From NCBI RefSeq assembly GCF_019145355.1, contig NZ_JAHSTY010000001.1:2542001-2606000 (forward strand): DNA of 64,000 nucleotides. The letters run 5' to 3'. Shown here one piece after another: positions 1 to 9,594 of this stretch. Source of the DNA: Pseudomonas azadiae. GTDB taxonomy: Bacteria; Pseudomonadota; Gammaproteobacteria; Pseudomonadales; Pseudomonadaceae. The notes beneath the pieces are model-generated. The model was given only the letters and a program-made list of their open reading frames with translations. It searched no databases and was not told the DNA's origin. Position 1 is the first letter of the stretch. Each line of letters starts with the position of its first letter. The position numbers were made by a program, and so were the translations under genes.

Positions 1-200
<200 letters not shown>

Positions 201-225
201 AGCCTTGTGTTGGCTGGCTGGGCCT

Positions 226-300
226 CATCGCAGGCAAGCCAGCTCCCACTTTTTGAAGGTATTCACAAATCCAAATGTGGGAGCTGGCTTGCCTGCGATG
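226..300. repeat. REPIN: inverted pair of REP sequences
   Basis: Two copies of the 23-base REP core GTGGGAGCTGGCTTGCCTGCGAT face each other around a spacer of about 30 bases. It lies between the convergent ends of the ferredoxin gene and mutM. The RNA would fold into a long hairpin on either strand. Confidence 0.9.
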
Positions 301-324
301 GCGGCATCAGCCATCACCTCGCAC

Positions 325-1137
325 TCAGCGCTGACACTTGGGGCAAAACACACTCGCCCGTTGCCCCAGCACCACATTGCGCAACTCGGTCCCGCAGACC
401 TTGCACGCCTCACCCGCTCGGCCATAAACGAACAGTTCCTGCTGGAAATACCCCGGCTGCCCGTCGCCACCGATAAAGTCACGCAACGTGGTGCCGCCGC
501 GCTCGATGGCAGCGGCCAGGATGCGCTTGATCTCGATCGCCAGCTTCAGATAACGCGCCCGCGAAATCCCGCCCGCCTCGCGACGCGGGTCAATCCCTGC
601 TGCGAACAACGCCTCGGTCGCATAGATATTGCCCACGCCCACCACCACCGCGTTGTCCATGACGAACGGCTTCACCGCCATTGACCGCCCACGGGACAAC
701 TGGAACAAGCGCTCGCCGTCAAACAAGTCAGTCAGCGGCTCCGGCCCCAGGCGGATCAGCAGGGCGTGGTTGTGCGGGTCCTGGCTCCAGAGCATTGCGC
801 CGAAACGCCGAGGGTCGGTGTAGCGCAGCGCCAAGCCGGACTCGAGTTCGATATCCACATGCTCATGTTTGGCCGCCGGCATGCCGACCTCAACCAGGCG
901 CAGGTTGCCCGACATGCCCAAGTGGCTGATCAGGGTGCCCACTTCGGCATTGATCAGCAGATACTTGGCGCGCCGTTCCACCAGCACGATGCGCTGCCCG
1001 GACAGGCGCACATCCAGGTCGTCCGGGATCGGCCAGCGCAGGCGTCGCTCACGCACCACCACGCGGCTGACGCGTTGGCCTTCCAGGTGCGGTGCGATGC
1101 CGCGCCGGGTGGTTTCGACTTCAGGTAACTCGGGCAT
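325..1137 (-). CDS. mutM: Formamidopyrimidine-DNA glycosylase
   Basis: Bifunctional base-excision repair enzyme that removes 8-oxoguanine and FaPy lesions and nicks the DNA by beta/delta elimination. The 270-residue length is typical. The protein begins [14 protein letters not shown], so after Met removal the catalytic Pro2 and Glu3 are in place. The C-terminus carries the zinc finger CxxC-(16)-CxxC (CKVC ... CPKC, about residues 245-268). Near the end the family signature with AG, GNIYA and the catalytic loop is intact. The neighbouring HDOD gene lies 22 bases upstream on the same strand, so the two may be cotranscribed. Confidence 0.97.
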   Translation of the reverse strand: MPELPEVETTRRGIAPHLEGQRVSRVVVRERRLRWPIPDDLDVRLSGQRIVLVERRAKYLLINAEVGTLISHLGMSGNLRLVEVGMPAAKHEHVDIELESGLALRYTDPRRFGAMLWSQDPHNHALLIRLGPEPLTDLFDGERLFQLSRGRSMAVKPFVMDNAVVVGVGNIYATEALFAAGIDPRREAGGISRARYLKLAIEIKRILAAAIERGGTTLRDFIGGDGQPGYFQQELFVYGRAGEACKVCGTELRNVVLGQRASVFCPKCQR

Positions 1138-1159
1138 GTGTACCTCGTGAGGGAAGGGG

Positions 1160-2026
1160 TCAGTGCGCGCCCAGCTCGCGGATCGACAACTTCAGGCTCT
1201 CGAAGTCGTAGTCCGACAGGCCTACGTAATCCAGCACCAGATGGCCAACGGCATTCCACTCATGATCGACGGACTGGTTGCCCAGCACGCGGCAGGACGA
1301 ACAGATGTGCTCGGCCATTTTCAGGATCGCCAACAGGTTTTTAAGCTGGGAATTGCGCGACGACTCATCGCTGAAAATCGCCAGGGCGTTGTGGTGGTTG
1401 GCGATGGCGTCGGTCACATGCTCCGGCAGGCGCCAGGACTTGGCGGTGTAGTACCCCACCACGGCATGGTTGGTGTTGAACGCATTGTTCTCGGTGTCGA
1501 CCACGCGGCAGTCGGGGCCGGCATTGGCATAAGCCTGTTCGAGCACTGCCATGTAGTTGGGAAAGCGCTTGAGCATGAGCGGCACGCCGCAATCGTGGAA
1601 CAAGCCCAACGCATAGGCCTCGTCCACCGCCTGGGCGCCGGTGCGCTTGGCGAGCGTGAGGCAGGTCATGGCCACATCCTGGGCGGTGTCCCAGAAGCGA
1701 TTGAGGGTGACGATGGTGTCGTCGCTCATCTCGCCTTTGATCGACAGCGCGTTGATCAGGTTGATGACCGACCGGCTGCCCAGCAGGTTCACCGCGCGCT
1801 GGATCGAAGCGATCTTGTTGCTCAGCCCGTAATAGGACGAGTTGACGATCTTCAGCAGCGCGCCGGACAGGCCGGGGTCCTGGGAGATCAACCGCGCGAT
1901 GACTTCCAGGTCCGGATCGGGCATGTATTGCTCCATCTGCAAATCCACCATGATTTGCGGTTGGGGCGGCACGCTGATGCCTTGCAGGGCCTGTTGGATC
2001 TGTTCGGCGGAAAGCTCTGGGGACAT
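1160..2026 (-). CDS. HDOD domain protein
   Basis: A 288-residue cytosolic protein made almost wholly of one HDOD domain (about residues 20-215), recognisable from [21 protein letters not shown], which is the usual entry helix, and from [10 protein letters not shown] where an HD pair remains. HDOD proteins are HD-superfamily relatives that usually lack phosphodiesterase activity and act in signalling, often linked to c-di-GMP, motility or stress. No receiver, GGDEF or EAL domain is attached. It sits immediately upstream of mutM on the same strand. The exact role is unknown. Confidence 0.85.
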   Translation of the reverse strand: MSPELSAEQIQQALQGISVPPQPQIMVDLQMEQYMPDPDLEVIARLISQDPGLSGALLKIVNSSYYGLSNKIASIQRAVNLLGSRSVINLINALSIKGEMSDDTIVTLNRFWDTAQDVAMTCLTLAKRTGAQAVDEAYALGLFHDCGVPLMLKRFPNYMAVLEQAYANAGPDCRVVDTENNAFNTNHAVVGYYTAKSWRLPEHVTDAIANHHNALAIFSDESSRNSQLKNLLAILKMAEHICSSCRVLGNQSVDHEWNAVGHLVLDYVGLSDYDFESLKLSIRELGAH

Positions 2027-2111
2027 AGGTAGATACTCTGGGCTAGGCGGGGATTCTAACCCTTAAGCAAAGCTGACCGACACCTCAAATACCCGACTGA
2101 GCACGGACAAA

Positions 2112-2201
2112 ATGTGGGAGCTGGCTTGCCTGCGATAGCATCACCACCGTACGTCAGATACACCGCGTCGTCGGCATCGCAGGCAAGCCAGCTCCCACAT
2201 G
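2112..2201. repeat. REPIN: inverted REP pair
   Basis: Opposed copies of the GTGGGAGCTGGCTTGCCTGCGAT core with a spacer of about 40 bases. It occupies the gap between the divergent HDOD and methyltransferase genes, close to the methyltransferase start, so it could lie in that gene's promoter or leader region. Confidence 0.9.
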
Positions 2202-2250
2202 AAGCGTTGCGCAACAGGTATACTCCCGCTCTTTTTTCCGGAGCGACGTC

Positions 2251-3447
2251 ATGTCCCTGCCAAGCCTGCGCCTCAAAGCCAATGCCGATCGTCGTTTGCG
2301 CAACGGCCACCTGTGGGTCTACAGCAACGAAATCGACGTGGCGGCCACCCCGCTTCACGGCTTCCAGGCAGGCGACCAGGCTATCCTGGAAGCGGCCGGC
2401 GGCAAGACGCTGGGGATCGTGGCCATGAGCCCGAACAACCTGATCTGCGCCCGCCTGCTGTCGCGCGACATCAAGTTGCCGCTGGACAAGTCGCTGCTGG
2501 TGCACCGCCTCAATGTCGCCCTGTCCCTGCGTGATCGCCTGTTCGACAAGCCGTTCTACCGCCTGGTCTACGGCGATTCCGACCTGTTGCCAGGCCTGGT
2601 GGTCGACCGTTTCGGCGACATTCTCGTCGTGCAGATCGCCTCGGCGACCATGGAAGCCCATAAAGAAGACGTGATCGCCGCGCTGACCCAAGTGCTCAAG
2701 CCGAGCGGCATCCTGTTCAAGAACGACTCCGCCGCACGCGACGCCGAAGGCCTCAACCGCTACGTCGAAACCGTGTTCGGCCTGGTGCCGGAGTGGGTCG
2801 CGCTGGAAGAAAACGGCGTGAAGTTCGAAGCCCCGGTGATCCAGGGCCAGAAAACCGGCTGGTTCTACGACCACCGCATGAACCGCGCCCGCCTGGCCCC
2901 GTACGCCAAAGGCAAGCGCGTGCTGGACCTGTACAGCTACATCGGCGGCTGGGGCGTGCAAGCCGCCGCTTTCGGCGCCAGTGAAGTGTTCTGCGTCGAC
3001 GCCTCCGCCTTCGCCCTTGACGGCGTGGAGCGCAACGCAGCGCTGAACGGCGTGGCCGAGAAGATGACCTGCATCGAAGGCGACGTGTTTGAAGCGTTGA
3101 AAGAACTGAAAGCCAGCGAAGAGCGCTTCGACGTGATCGTCGCCGACCCGCCGGCCTTCATCAAACGCAAGAAAGACATGAAGAACGGTGAAGGCGCCTA
3201 CCGCCGCCTCAACGAGCAAGCCATGCGCCTGCTCAGCAAGGACGGCATCCTGGTCAGCGCGTCGTGCTCCATGCACCTGCCGGAAGATGACCTGCAAAAC
3301 ATCCTGCTGACCAGCGCCCGCCACCTGGACCGCAATATCCAGATGCTGGAACGTGGTGGCCAGGGCCCGGATCATCCGGTGCATCCGGCGATTGTCGAAA
3401 CGCGCTATATCAAGAGCATTACGTGCCGGTTGCTGCCGAATAGCTGA
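2251..3447 (+). CDS. rlmI: 23S rRNA (cytosine-C5)-methyltransferase, RlmI-like
   Basis: SAM-dependent methyltransferase of the YccW/RlmI family, which methylates C1962 of 23S rRNA. The 398 residues match the family length. It has an N-terminal PUA-type RNA-binding domain (RLRNGHLWVYSNEI, about residues 10-75), a middle RlmI-specific region, and a Rossmann methyltransferase domain with motif I VLDLYSYIGGWGVQAA (about 225) and the catalytic-loop motif VADPPAF (about 297). A cysteine near SASCSMHLP is the likely catalytic one. The start is supported by GGAG seven bases upstream. A hairpin terminator follows at 3457. Confidence 0.9.
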   Translation: MSLPSLRLKANADRRLRNGHLWVYSNEIDVAATPLHGFQAGDQAILEAAGGKTLGIVAMSPNNLICARLLSRDIKLPLDKSLLVHRLNVALSLRDRLFDKPFYRLVYGDSDLLPGLVVDRFGDILVVQIASATMEAHKEDVIAALTQVLKPSGILFKNDSAARDAEGLNRYVETVFGLVPEWVALEENGVKFEAPVIQGQKTGWFYDHRMNRARLAPYAKGKRVLDLYSYIGGWGVQAAAFGASEVFCVDASAFALDGVERNAALNGVAEKMTCIEGDVFEALKELKASEERFDVIVADPPAFIKRKKDMKNGEGAYRRLNEQAMRLLSKDGILVSASCSMHLPEDDLQNILLTSARHLDRNIQMLERGGQGPDHPVHPAIVETRYIKSITCRLLPNS

Positions 3448-3456
3448 GGCTGTTGC

Positions 3457-3488
3457 CCTGTAGGGACTTGCGGGTTCCTACAGGTTTT
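3457..3488 (+). terminator. Intrinsic terminator after rlmI
   Basis: The 8-base stem CCTGTAGG / CCTACAGG encloses a 12-base loop and is followed by four T. It begins ten bases after the rlmI stop codon. Confidence 0.6.
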
Positions 3489-3572
3489 CAGGAAATGTCC
3501 TGCCGCCCCAGGCTTTGACTTTCCGCGTTGCAGACTCGATCCTCGACCCCCTCACGGAACCGAGGCTCGCTC

Positions 3573-4763
3573 ATGTCGAAGGCAACCACACTCGCTGAAA
3601 AACCGTTCACGGTTTTCTGGCTGATGACCATGACGTTGCTGGGCGTCTTCCCGCTTGACGTCGTACTGCCCTCCTTTCCCGCCCTGGCTGAACACTTCCA
3701 CACCTCGACCACCCATATCGCTCGGTCCGTCAGCCTGTTCGCCATCGGATTTTCCTGCTCGATGCTGCTGATCGGCCCGCTGTCCGACAGGATCGGCCGC
3801 AAGAAGCTGCTGCTGGGCAGCATGGCAGTGGCAATCCTTGGCGCGGCCGGATGCCTGGTCGCCACAAACACGCCTCAATTCCTGTTCTTTCGTGTCATCC
3901 AGGCCATGGGCTGCGGCGGCTTCATACTGTCCCAAGCGCTGGTGCAAGACCTCTTTTTCGGCAGGGAACAGGAGCGGTTGCGCATAGCCATGGCCACGGC
4001 CGGGGGAATCTTCATTTCGGTTTCCCCGTTGCTGGGCGCGTGGCTGCAACTGCAGTGGGGGTGGCAAGCCAGCTTCTACGCGTTTATCGCCCTCTGTGCG
4101 GCAACGTTGATCATGGCCCACCGGTTACTGCAGGGCGGCTTGCCTCCAACTGCACCAAGCCAGCAGGGTATCTTGAAGGCCTACGCCAAGGTCTTCGCCA
4201 ACAGACATTTCGCCAGCTACGCCACGATCTCCGCGATCACCTTCGCCTGCCATTTCTCATTCATCGTGGTTTCACCGCTTATTTTCATGGATCAGTTGAA
4301 ACTGTCGCCCCATGAGTACTCCTTGACCTTGCTCCTCTACGGCGCCGCCTACGTACTGGGGGGTGTCTGTGCAAGTTTCCTGCATAAACGGCTGGCGGCG
4401 GCGACCCAGATGGCGGTCGGGCTGGTGCTGATCGCGATTTCTGGCGTGGTCATGCTGCTGTTGGCCTACCAGCTCGGCTTATCAACCCCGACCGTGCTGG
4501 TGCCCATGCTGCTCTGCACGGCGGGCACCACCATCACCCGGCCCATTTCCAACTCCAAGGCCATGAGCCTGTTTCCAGACAACGCGGGGACGGCGGCCTC
4601 CGCCGTTGCGGCAACGCTGTTTATCGCTGGCGGTTGTATCAGTGCGTTTATCAGCACCTTTACTCATCAGCTGAGCACCGCACTTGGCCTGTGTTTCCTG
4701 ATCCTGAGCCTCGCCGCCCTGGCTTTGAACTCATGGGCGCGGCGGCGCCCGCACGTCCCGTAG
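3573..4763 (+). CDS. MFS drug-type exporter, Bcr/CflA-like (DHA1)
   Basis: Inner-membrane proton-driven exporter of 396 residues with about twelve membrane helices. The sequence FPLDVVLPSFPALAEHF in the first helix region and motif A (GPLSDRIGRKKLL, about residues 75-87) between helices 2 and 3 are typical of the Bcr/CflA 12-TM subfamily. ATG at 3573 is chosen because the in-frame upstream extension is Arg/Ser-rich and unlike a transporter N-terminus. Bcr/CflA members export bicyclomycin, chloramphenicol, sulfonamides or dipeptides; the substrate here is unknown. It stands alone, with no regulator beside it. Confidence 0.85.
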   Translation: MSKATTLAEKPFTVFWLMTMTLLGVFPLDVVLPSFPALAEHFHTSTTHIARSVSLFAIGFSCSMLLIGPLSDRIGRKKLLLGSMAVAILGAAGCLVATNTPQFLFFRVIQAMGCGGFILSQALVQDLFFGREQERLRIAMATAGGIFISVSPLLGAWLQLQWGWQASFYAFIALCAATLIMAHRLLQGGLPPTAPSQQGILKAYAKVFANRHFASYATISAITFACHFSFIVVSPLIFMDQLKLSPHEYSLTLLLYGAAYVLGGVCASFLHKRLAAATQMAVGLVLIAISGVVMLLLAYQLGLSTPTVLVPMLLCTAGTTITRPISNSKAMSLFPDNAGTAASAVAATLFIAGGCISAFISTFTHQLSTALGLCFLILSLAALALNSWARRRPHVP

Positions 4764-4990
4764 CGGCCATCTTCACGGTTGCGCCCATTCCCTCCAGCCG
4801 CCAGCGGTGTAGAATCGGCCCTATTCATCGCCAGTCATCCCCCGGCGGGTTTATGAGCTCGAGGCCCAAGCAAGCGGCGATCCCGCGACGCGAGTGGCAA
4901 CTTCCGGACACACGGCCATTTTCTGAGTGTTCCTGACGTCAATAGAAGCTCACTCCCTTTTGATACCGATTAGCCGCCCGGAGTGCTCCA

Positions 4991-6832
4991 ATGCCTGATT
5001 ACCGCTCGAAAACATCCACCCACGGCCGCAACATGGCCGGCGCGCGCGCATTGTGGCGTGCCACGGGGATGAAGGATGACGACTTCAAGAAGCCGATCAT
5101 CGCGATTGCCAACTCGTTCACCCAGTTCGTACCGGGCCACGTCCACCTCAAGGACCTGGGCCAACTGGTCGCCCGCGAGATCGAACGCGCCGGCGGCGTG
5201 GCCAAGGAGTTCAACACCATCGCCGTGGATGACGGCATCGCCATGGGCCATGACGGCATGCTGTATTCCCTGCCGAGCCGCGAGATCATCGCCGACTCCG
5301 TGGAATACATGGTCAACGCCCACTGCGCCGACGCCATCGTGTGCATCTCCAACTGCGACAAGATCACCCCCGGCATGCTGATGGCCGCCCTGCGCCTGAA
5401 CATCCCGGTGATCTTCGTCTCCGGCGGCCCGATGGAAGCCGGCAAGACCAAGCTCGCCTCCCACGGCCTCGACCTGGTCGACGCCATGGTGATCGCCGCC
5501 GACTCCAGCGCGTCCGACGAGAAGGTCGCCGAATACGAGCGCAGCGCGTGCCCGACCTGCGGTTCGTGCTCCGGCATGTTCACCGCCAATTCGATGAACT
5601 GTCTGGTGGAAGCCCTGGGCCTGGCCTTGCCGGGCAACGGTTCCACACTGGCCACCCACAGCGACCGCGAGCAGCTGTTCCTGCAGGCCGGTCGCACCAT
5701 CGTCGAGCTGTGCAAGCGTTACTACACCGAGAACGATGAGTCGGTATTGCCGCGCAACATCGCCAACTTCAAGGCGTTCGAAAACGCCATGACCCTGGAT
5801 ATCGCCATGGGCGGTTCCACCAACACCATCCTGCACTTGCTGGCCGCCGCCCAGGAAGCCGAGATCGATTTCGACCTGCGCGACATCGACCGCCTGTCCC
5901 GTCATGTGCCGCAACTGTGCAAAGTCGCGCCGAACATCCAGAAGTACCACATGGAAGACGTGCACCGCGCCGGCGGGATCTTCTCGATCCTCGGTTCCCT
6001 GGCCCGTGGCGGCCTGTTGCACACCGACCTGCCGACCGTGCACAGCACGTCCCTCGCCGAAGGCATCGCCAAGTGGGACATCACCCAGACCGACGACGAA
6101 GCCGTGCACACCTTCTTCAAGGCAGGCCCGGCCGGCATCCCGACCCAGACGGCATTCAGCCAGTCGACCCGTTGGGACACCCTGGATGATGACCGTGAAA
6201 ACGGCTGCATCCGCAGTGTCGAGCACGCCTACTCCCAAGAAGGCGGCCTGGCCGTGCTGTACGGCAACATCGCCCTCGATGGCTGCGTGGTCAAAACCGC
6301 GGGTGTGGATGAATCCATCCACGTCTTCGAAGGTCGCGCCAAGATCTACGAAAGCCAGGACAGCTCGGTACGCGGCATCCTCGCCGACGAAGTCAAAGAA
6401 GGCGACATCGTGATCATCCGCTACGAAGGCCCCAAAGGCGGCCCGGGTATGCAGGAGATGCTCTACCCCACGTCGTACCTGAAGTCCAAAGGCCTGGGCA
6501 AAGCCTGCGCCCTGCTGACCGATGGCCGTTTCTCCGGCGGCACCTCGGGCCTGTCCATCGGCCACGCTTCGCCGGAAGCCGCTGCCGGCGGCGCGATTGG
6601 CCTGGTGCAAGATGGCGACAAGGTGCTGATCGACATTCCGAACCGCTCGATCAACCTGTTGATCAGCGATGAAGAACTGGCGGCACGCCGGGTCGAGCAG
6701 GACAAGAAAGGCTGGAAACCGGTGGAAAAACGTCCACGTAAAGTGACGACCGCGCTGAAAGCTTATGCGCTGTTGGCGACCAGTGCCGACAAAGGTGCAG
6801 TGCGCAACAAGGCGATGCTCGACGGTCTGTAA
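4991..6832 (+). CDS. ilvD: Dihydroxy-acid dehydratase
   Basis: Dehydrates 2,3-dihydroxy-isovalerate and 2,3-dihydroxy-3-methylvalerate to the keto acids that precede valine and isoleucine. The 613 residues match the long IlvD form. Cluster-ligand motifs are visible: [12 protein letters not shown] (about residue 119) and [11 protein letters not shown] (about 190), and the C-terminal GRFSGGTSG motif (about 515) is present. It is a cytosolic Fe-S enzyme sensitive to oxidative stress. It is monocistronic here, with a 228-base upstream gap and a strong terminator just after it. The other branched-chain gene in the window is ilvA at 37.4 kb, which is not linked. Confidence 0.97.
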   Translation: MPDYRSKTSTHGRNMAGARALWRATGMKDDDFKKPIIAIANSFTQFVPGHVHLKDLGQLVAREIERAGGVAKEFNTIAVDDGIAMGHDGMLYSLPSREIIADSVEYMVNAHCADAIVCISNCDKITPGMLMAALRLNIPVIFVSGGPMEAGKTKLASHGLDLVDAMVIAADSSASDEKVAEYERSACPTCGSCSGMFTANSMNCLVEALGLALPGNGSTLATHSDREQLFLQAGRTIVELCKRYYTENDESVLPRNIANFKAFENAMTLDIAMGGSTNTILHLLAAAQEAEIDFDLRDIDRLSRHVPQLCKVAPNIQKYHMEDVHRAGGIFSILGSLARGGLLHTDLPTVHSTSLAEGIAKWDITQTDDEAVHTFFKAGPAGIPTQTAFSQSTRWDTLDDDRENGCIRSVEHAYSQEGGLAVLYGNIALDGCVVKTAGVDESIHVFEGRAKIYESQDSSVRGILADEVKEGDIVIIRYEGPKGGPGMQEMLYPTSYLKSKGLGKACALLTDGRFSGGTSGLSIGHASPEAAAGGAIGLVQDGDKVLIDIPNRSINLLISDEELAARRVEQDKKGWKPVEKRPRKVTTALKAYALLATSADKGAVRNKAMLDGL

Positions 6833-6843
6833 GACTCGCGCAT

Positions 6844-6877
6844 AAAAAATGCCCCGCCATGTGCGGGGCATTTTTTT
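6844..6877 (+). terminator. Intrinsic terminator after ilvD
   Basis: Perfect stem AAAAAATGCCCCGC / GCGGGGCATTTTTT with a five-base loop and a run of seven T, starting 11 bases after the ilvD stop. The A-run makes it potentially bidirectional, so it could also stop read-through from the opposite strand. Confidence 0.92.
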
Positions 6878-6911
6878 GCCTGCAGTAAATCCCCAAACCC
6901 CTGGAGATCAA

Positions 6912-7002
6912 CATGTGGGAGCTGGCTTGCCTGCGATGCAGACACCTCGGTACATCAGGCACACCAAGTCGATGTTATCGCAGGCAAGCCAGCTCCCACA
7001 TG
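6912..7002. repeat. REPIN: inverted REP pair
   Basis: Opposed GTGGGAGCTGGCTTGCCTGCGAT cores around a spacer containing CACCTCGGTACATCAGGC. It lies between the convergent ends of ilvD and the TonB-dependent receptor gene. Confidence 0.9.
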
Positions 7003-7015
7003 GTCGGCGTTAGCC

Positions 7016-9463
7016 TTAGAACTGCGGGGTGTAGGTGAGGGTCAACATCACATTGCGCGGGTCGCCGTAGTAGTTACTGCCCCACGTCGCGTTGTACGCA
7101 GGGACGTAGTACTTCTTGTCAAACACATTGTTCAGGTTCGCCGCGACGCTGAATGCCTGGTTGATCCTGTAGGCCACTCGCGAATCCCACAGCGCATTGC
7201 CCGGCACGCTGAAGTTGCGGTCGTAGGCAACGGTGCTGCTTTGCGCGGTCACACCGGCGCCGACGCTGACTTTGGCCCAGTCCCCCGGCAGTTGGTAGTC
7301 ACCCCAGACTTTGAGCTGATGCCTGGGTGTCCAGGTGCTGAAAATCTTGCCTTCGTAGGTGTTGTCCTTAAGGAATTTGGTGGTGTTGTAGGTGTAGCTG
7401 GAGACCAGTTGCAAGCCTGGCAGCACTTCGCCGCTCAAGGTGGCTTCGAAACCCTGGCTGCGGACTTTGCCGGAGGCGACCGAGCAATACCAGCCACCGC
7501 AATTCATCGGCCCTTGCAGGTCCTGCACCGCACGGTTTTCCTGGTCGTAGCGGAAGATGGCGAAGGACGTGTTCAGGCGACCATCGGCCAACTCACCTTT
7601 GAAACCCACTTCATAGTTCTTGCCTTCGATGGGCTTGAGCAAGGCGCCGGACGTGGTCTGATTCGTCTGGGGTTCGAACGCATCGGCATAGCTGGCGTAG
7701 GCCGACCACTGCGGGTTGAGTTCATACACCAGGCCCGCATAGGGCGTAACCCGCCCAGTGGTCTGTGTGGTGCTGCGGGTGGGGTCGTCGTACACGCCCT
7801 GGAAACCGCTCTGGTCGGTATAGGCAAAGTCATACCAACTGGTACGGGCACCGACGATCAAGGTCAGCGGGTCCAGCACTTTTACGCGCCAGGTACCGTA
7901 GATGCCTTTCTGGCGCACGTCGTACCAGCTCTTGGCCCCGGAACCGTCCTGGAACAACTGGTATTTGTCGCGCTGCGGGCGGTTGTGGTCGATGTTGAAG
8001 ATATCCGCACCATCGGTAGCGTCCCGGGCGTACAGGTCGCGGGTGGTGAGCTTCGAGTAGTTGGCGCCCAGCACCAGTTCCTGCGGGAAGCCGAGGGTCT
8101 CGAAATTGCCGTTTACGTACACATCCACGCCGCGGCTCTTGGTATTGAAGTCGGTGACCCAGTCCACGTAGCGCACGTTGCCGGCGGTGCCGGGGTTGGG
8201 GATTGCGTCCCACGTCGCCTGATAGGTCGCGTCGTTGTGTTCATCCATGGCGACCAGCGCGGCCTTGAGCTTCCAGTCATCGTTGAAGCGATGCTCCAGG
8301 TCGGCAAACACCTGAGTCTGGTTGTTGACCGCGCGGTTCCAACTGGCGCCGACGAAGGTCGAGCGCGATAAGCCGATATCGTTGCCGTTGGCGTAACGGG
8401 GCAACGACATGAAGTTGGGCCGCGAGTGGCCTTTCTGATTGCTGATGCCTACGCCCACGGTGGTGTCGGGGGTGAAGTCGTAGTCGACGGCCGCGTAGAC
8501 CGTCTGGTTCCAGCCGCCGGCGTAGTCGACGAAGGAGTCAGTGGTGTCGTAATCCGCCACAAATCGCCCGCGCAACGTACCTTCGGCGTTCAACGGGCCG
8601 CCGGCGTCCACTTGGGTGCCGTAGTGGTCCCACGAGCCCGCCTTGGCGGTGATGGTCACCGTGGGCGCCTGCTGGCCGCGTTTGCGCACCAGGTTCATGG
8701 TGCCGCCGGGGCTGTTTGCGCCTTGCAGCAGCGCAGCCGGGCCGCGCAGGGTTTCGACGCGGTCGTAGATCGCCATGTTTTCGGTGAGGTAGCTGCCCAG
8801 CGCGTAAGTGTTACGCGGGATGCCGACACCGTCGTATTGCAGGGTGCCGATCTCGAAGCCACGGGAGAAGATGAACATGCCGGGGCCGGGGGATTTGGTC
8901 GCGGTCAGGCCGGGCGTGCGCTTGACCACTTCGGACAGTTTGGTGGTGTTCTGGTCATCCATCTGCTTGCGGGTCATGACGCTGACCGATTGCGGGATGT
9001 CCTTGAGTTTCTGCTCGCCTTTGCCCAGGGTCACCGCGCCGGTGGTGTAGGACCCGCTGCCCTCGGTGGTAGCGCCCAGGTGTTCGGCGCTGATGGTGGT
9101 GGCGCCGACTTCGATGGCCGAACCACCGGCCAGGCGTTTTTCCAGGGTGACGGTATCGGCATTGATAAACGCCGCGTTCAGGCCTGTTCCGCCGAGCAGT
9201 AGCCCGAGCGCTTCGCGTTGACCCAGATTGCCTTTCACACCCGGCGATACCACCCCTTGCGTCAACTCGCCCGACACCAGCACCTGCACCCGCGTCACCG
9301 CCGAAAACGCCGCCAACGCGCCATCCAGGCTCTGTCCTGGAATATCGAAGCGGTAGGTCTGGGCCTGGACGGTCTCGGCGGCCTGCAAGTACAGCGGCGC
9401 GGTGCTGCAGGCCATGGAAATGGCCAGCGCCAGCAAGGGCCGTGCGGCGAATCGGTGTGCCAT
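7016..9463 (-). CDS. TonB-dependent siderophore receptor with signalling (STN) domain
   Basis: Outer-membrane transducer of about 815 residues. In order: a signal peptide (about 1-29, ending LQAAET), an N-terminal STN domain (about 40-115, with IPGQSLDGALAAFSAV) that contacts FecR, a TonB box region, a plug domain (about 150-260, with LKDIPQSVSVMTRKQMDDQN and GGTMNLVRKR), and a 22-strand barrel ending in YTPQF with the terminal Phe. The ATG at 9463 has GGGGAG eight bases upstream; an in-frame TTG seven codons earlier is less likely. FpvA, FoxA and FiuA share this layout. The siderophore is unknown. The fecI-type and fecR-type genes lie directly upstream. Confidence 0.92.
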   Translation of the reverse strand: MAHRFAARPLLALAISMACSTAPLYLQAAETVQAQTYRFDIPGQSLDGALAAFSAVTRVQVLVSGELTQGVVSPGVKGNLGQREALGLLLGGTGLNAAFINADTVTLEKRLAGGSAIEVGATTISAEHLGATTEGSGSYTTGAVTLGKGEQKLKDIPQSVSVMTRKQMDDQNTTKLSEVVKRTPGLTATKSPGPGMFIFSRGFEIGTLQYDGVGIPRNTYALGSYLTENMAIYDRVETLRGPAALLQGANSPGGTMNLVRKRGQQAPTVTITAKAGSWDHYGTQVDAGGPLNAEGTLRGRFVADYDTTDSFVDYAGGWNQTVYAAVDYDFTPDTTVGVGISNQKGHSRPNFMSLPRYANGNDIGLSRSTFVGASWNRAVNNQTQVFADLEHRFNDDWKLKAALVAMDEHNDATYQATWDAIPNPGTAGNVRYVDWVTDFNTKSRGVDVYVNGNFETLGFPQELVLGANYSKLTTRDLYARDATDGADIFNIDHNRPQRDKYQLFQDGSGAKSWYDVRQKGIYGTWRVKVLDPLTLIVGARTSWYDFAYTDQSGFQGVYDDPTRSTTQTTGRVTPYAGLVYELNPQWSAYASYADAFEPQTNQTTSGALLKPIEGKNYEVGFKGELADGRLNTSFAIFRYDQENRAVQDLQGPMNCGGWYCSVASGKVRSQGFEATLSGEVLPGLQLVSSYTYNTTKFLKDNTYEGKIFSTWTPRHQLKVWGDYQLPGDWAKVSVGAGVTAQSSTVAYDRNFSVPGNALWDSRVAYRINQAFSVAANLNNVFDKKYYVPAYNATWGSNYYGDPRNVMLTLTYTPQF

Positions 9464-9552
9464 GGAAGGTGCTCCCCGGTGCAAAAAGTCGGTGATCGGC
9501 GCCGCACTACTTGAGAGTGCTTACTATTTACGCCTCAGTGATCAAGGACGAT

Positions 9553-9582
9553 GACTAGCGGGAAAACCCTGAAACTATTTTC
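9553..9582 (-). promoter_or_regulatory. Candidate FecI-type ECF sigma promoter for the receptor
   Basis: On the minus strand GAAAATA (9576-9582) is followed, after about 16 bases, by GCTAGTC (9553-9559), about 90 bases before the receptor ATG. The -35 GGAAAT with a downstream -10 region containing TGTCC of the E. coli fecA promoter has the same layout. The match is by eye only. Confidence 0.4.
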
Positions 9583-9594
9583 AAAAAATTGCCG

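Noticed and set aside
2056..3384. Long open frame of about 440 codons antisense to rlmI
   Set aside because: It mirrors the codon pattern of a well-supported methyltransferase and has no recognisable domain; high GC content creates such frames.
4970..6871. Open frame of over 600 codons antisense to ilvD
   Set aside because: It covers the whole of ilvD on the other strand and matches no family; ilvD has intact motifs.
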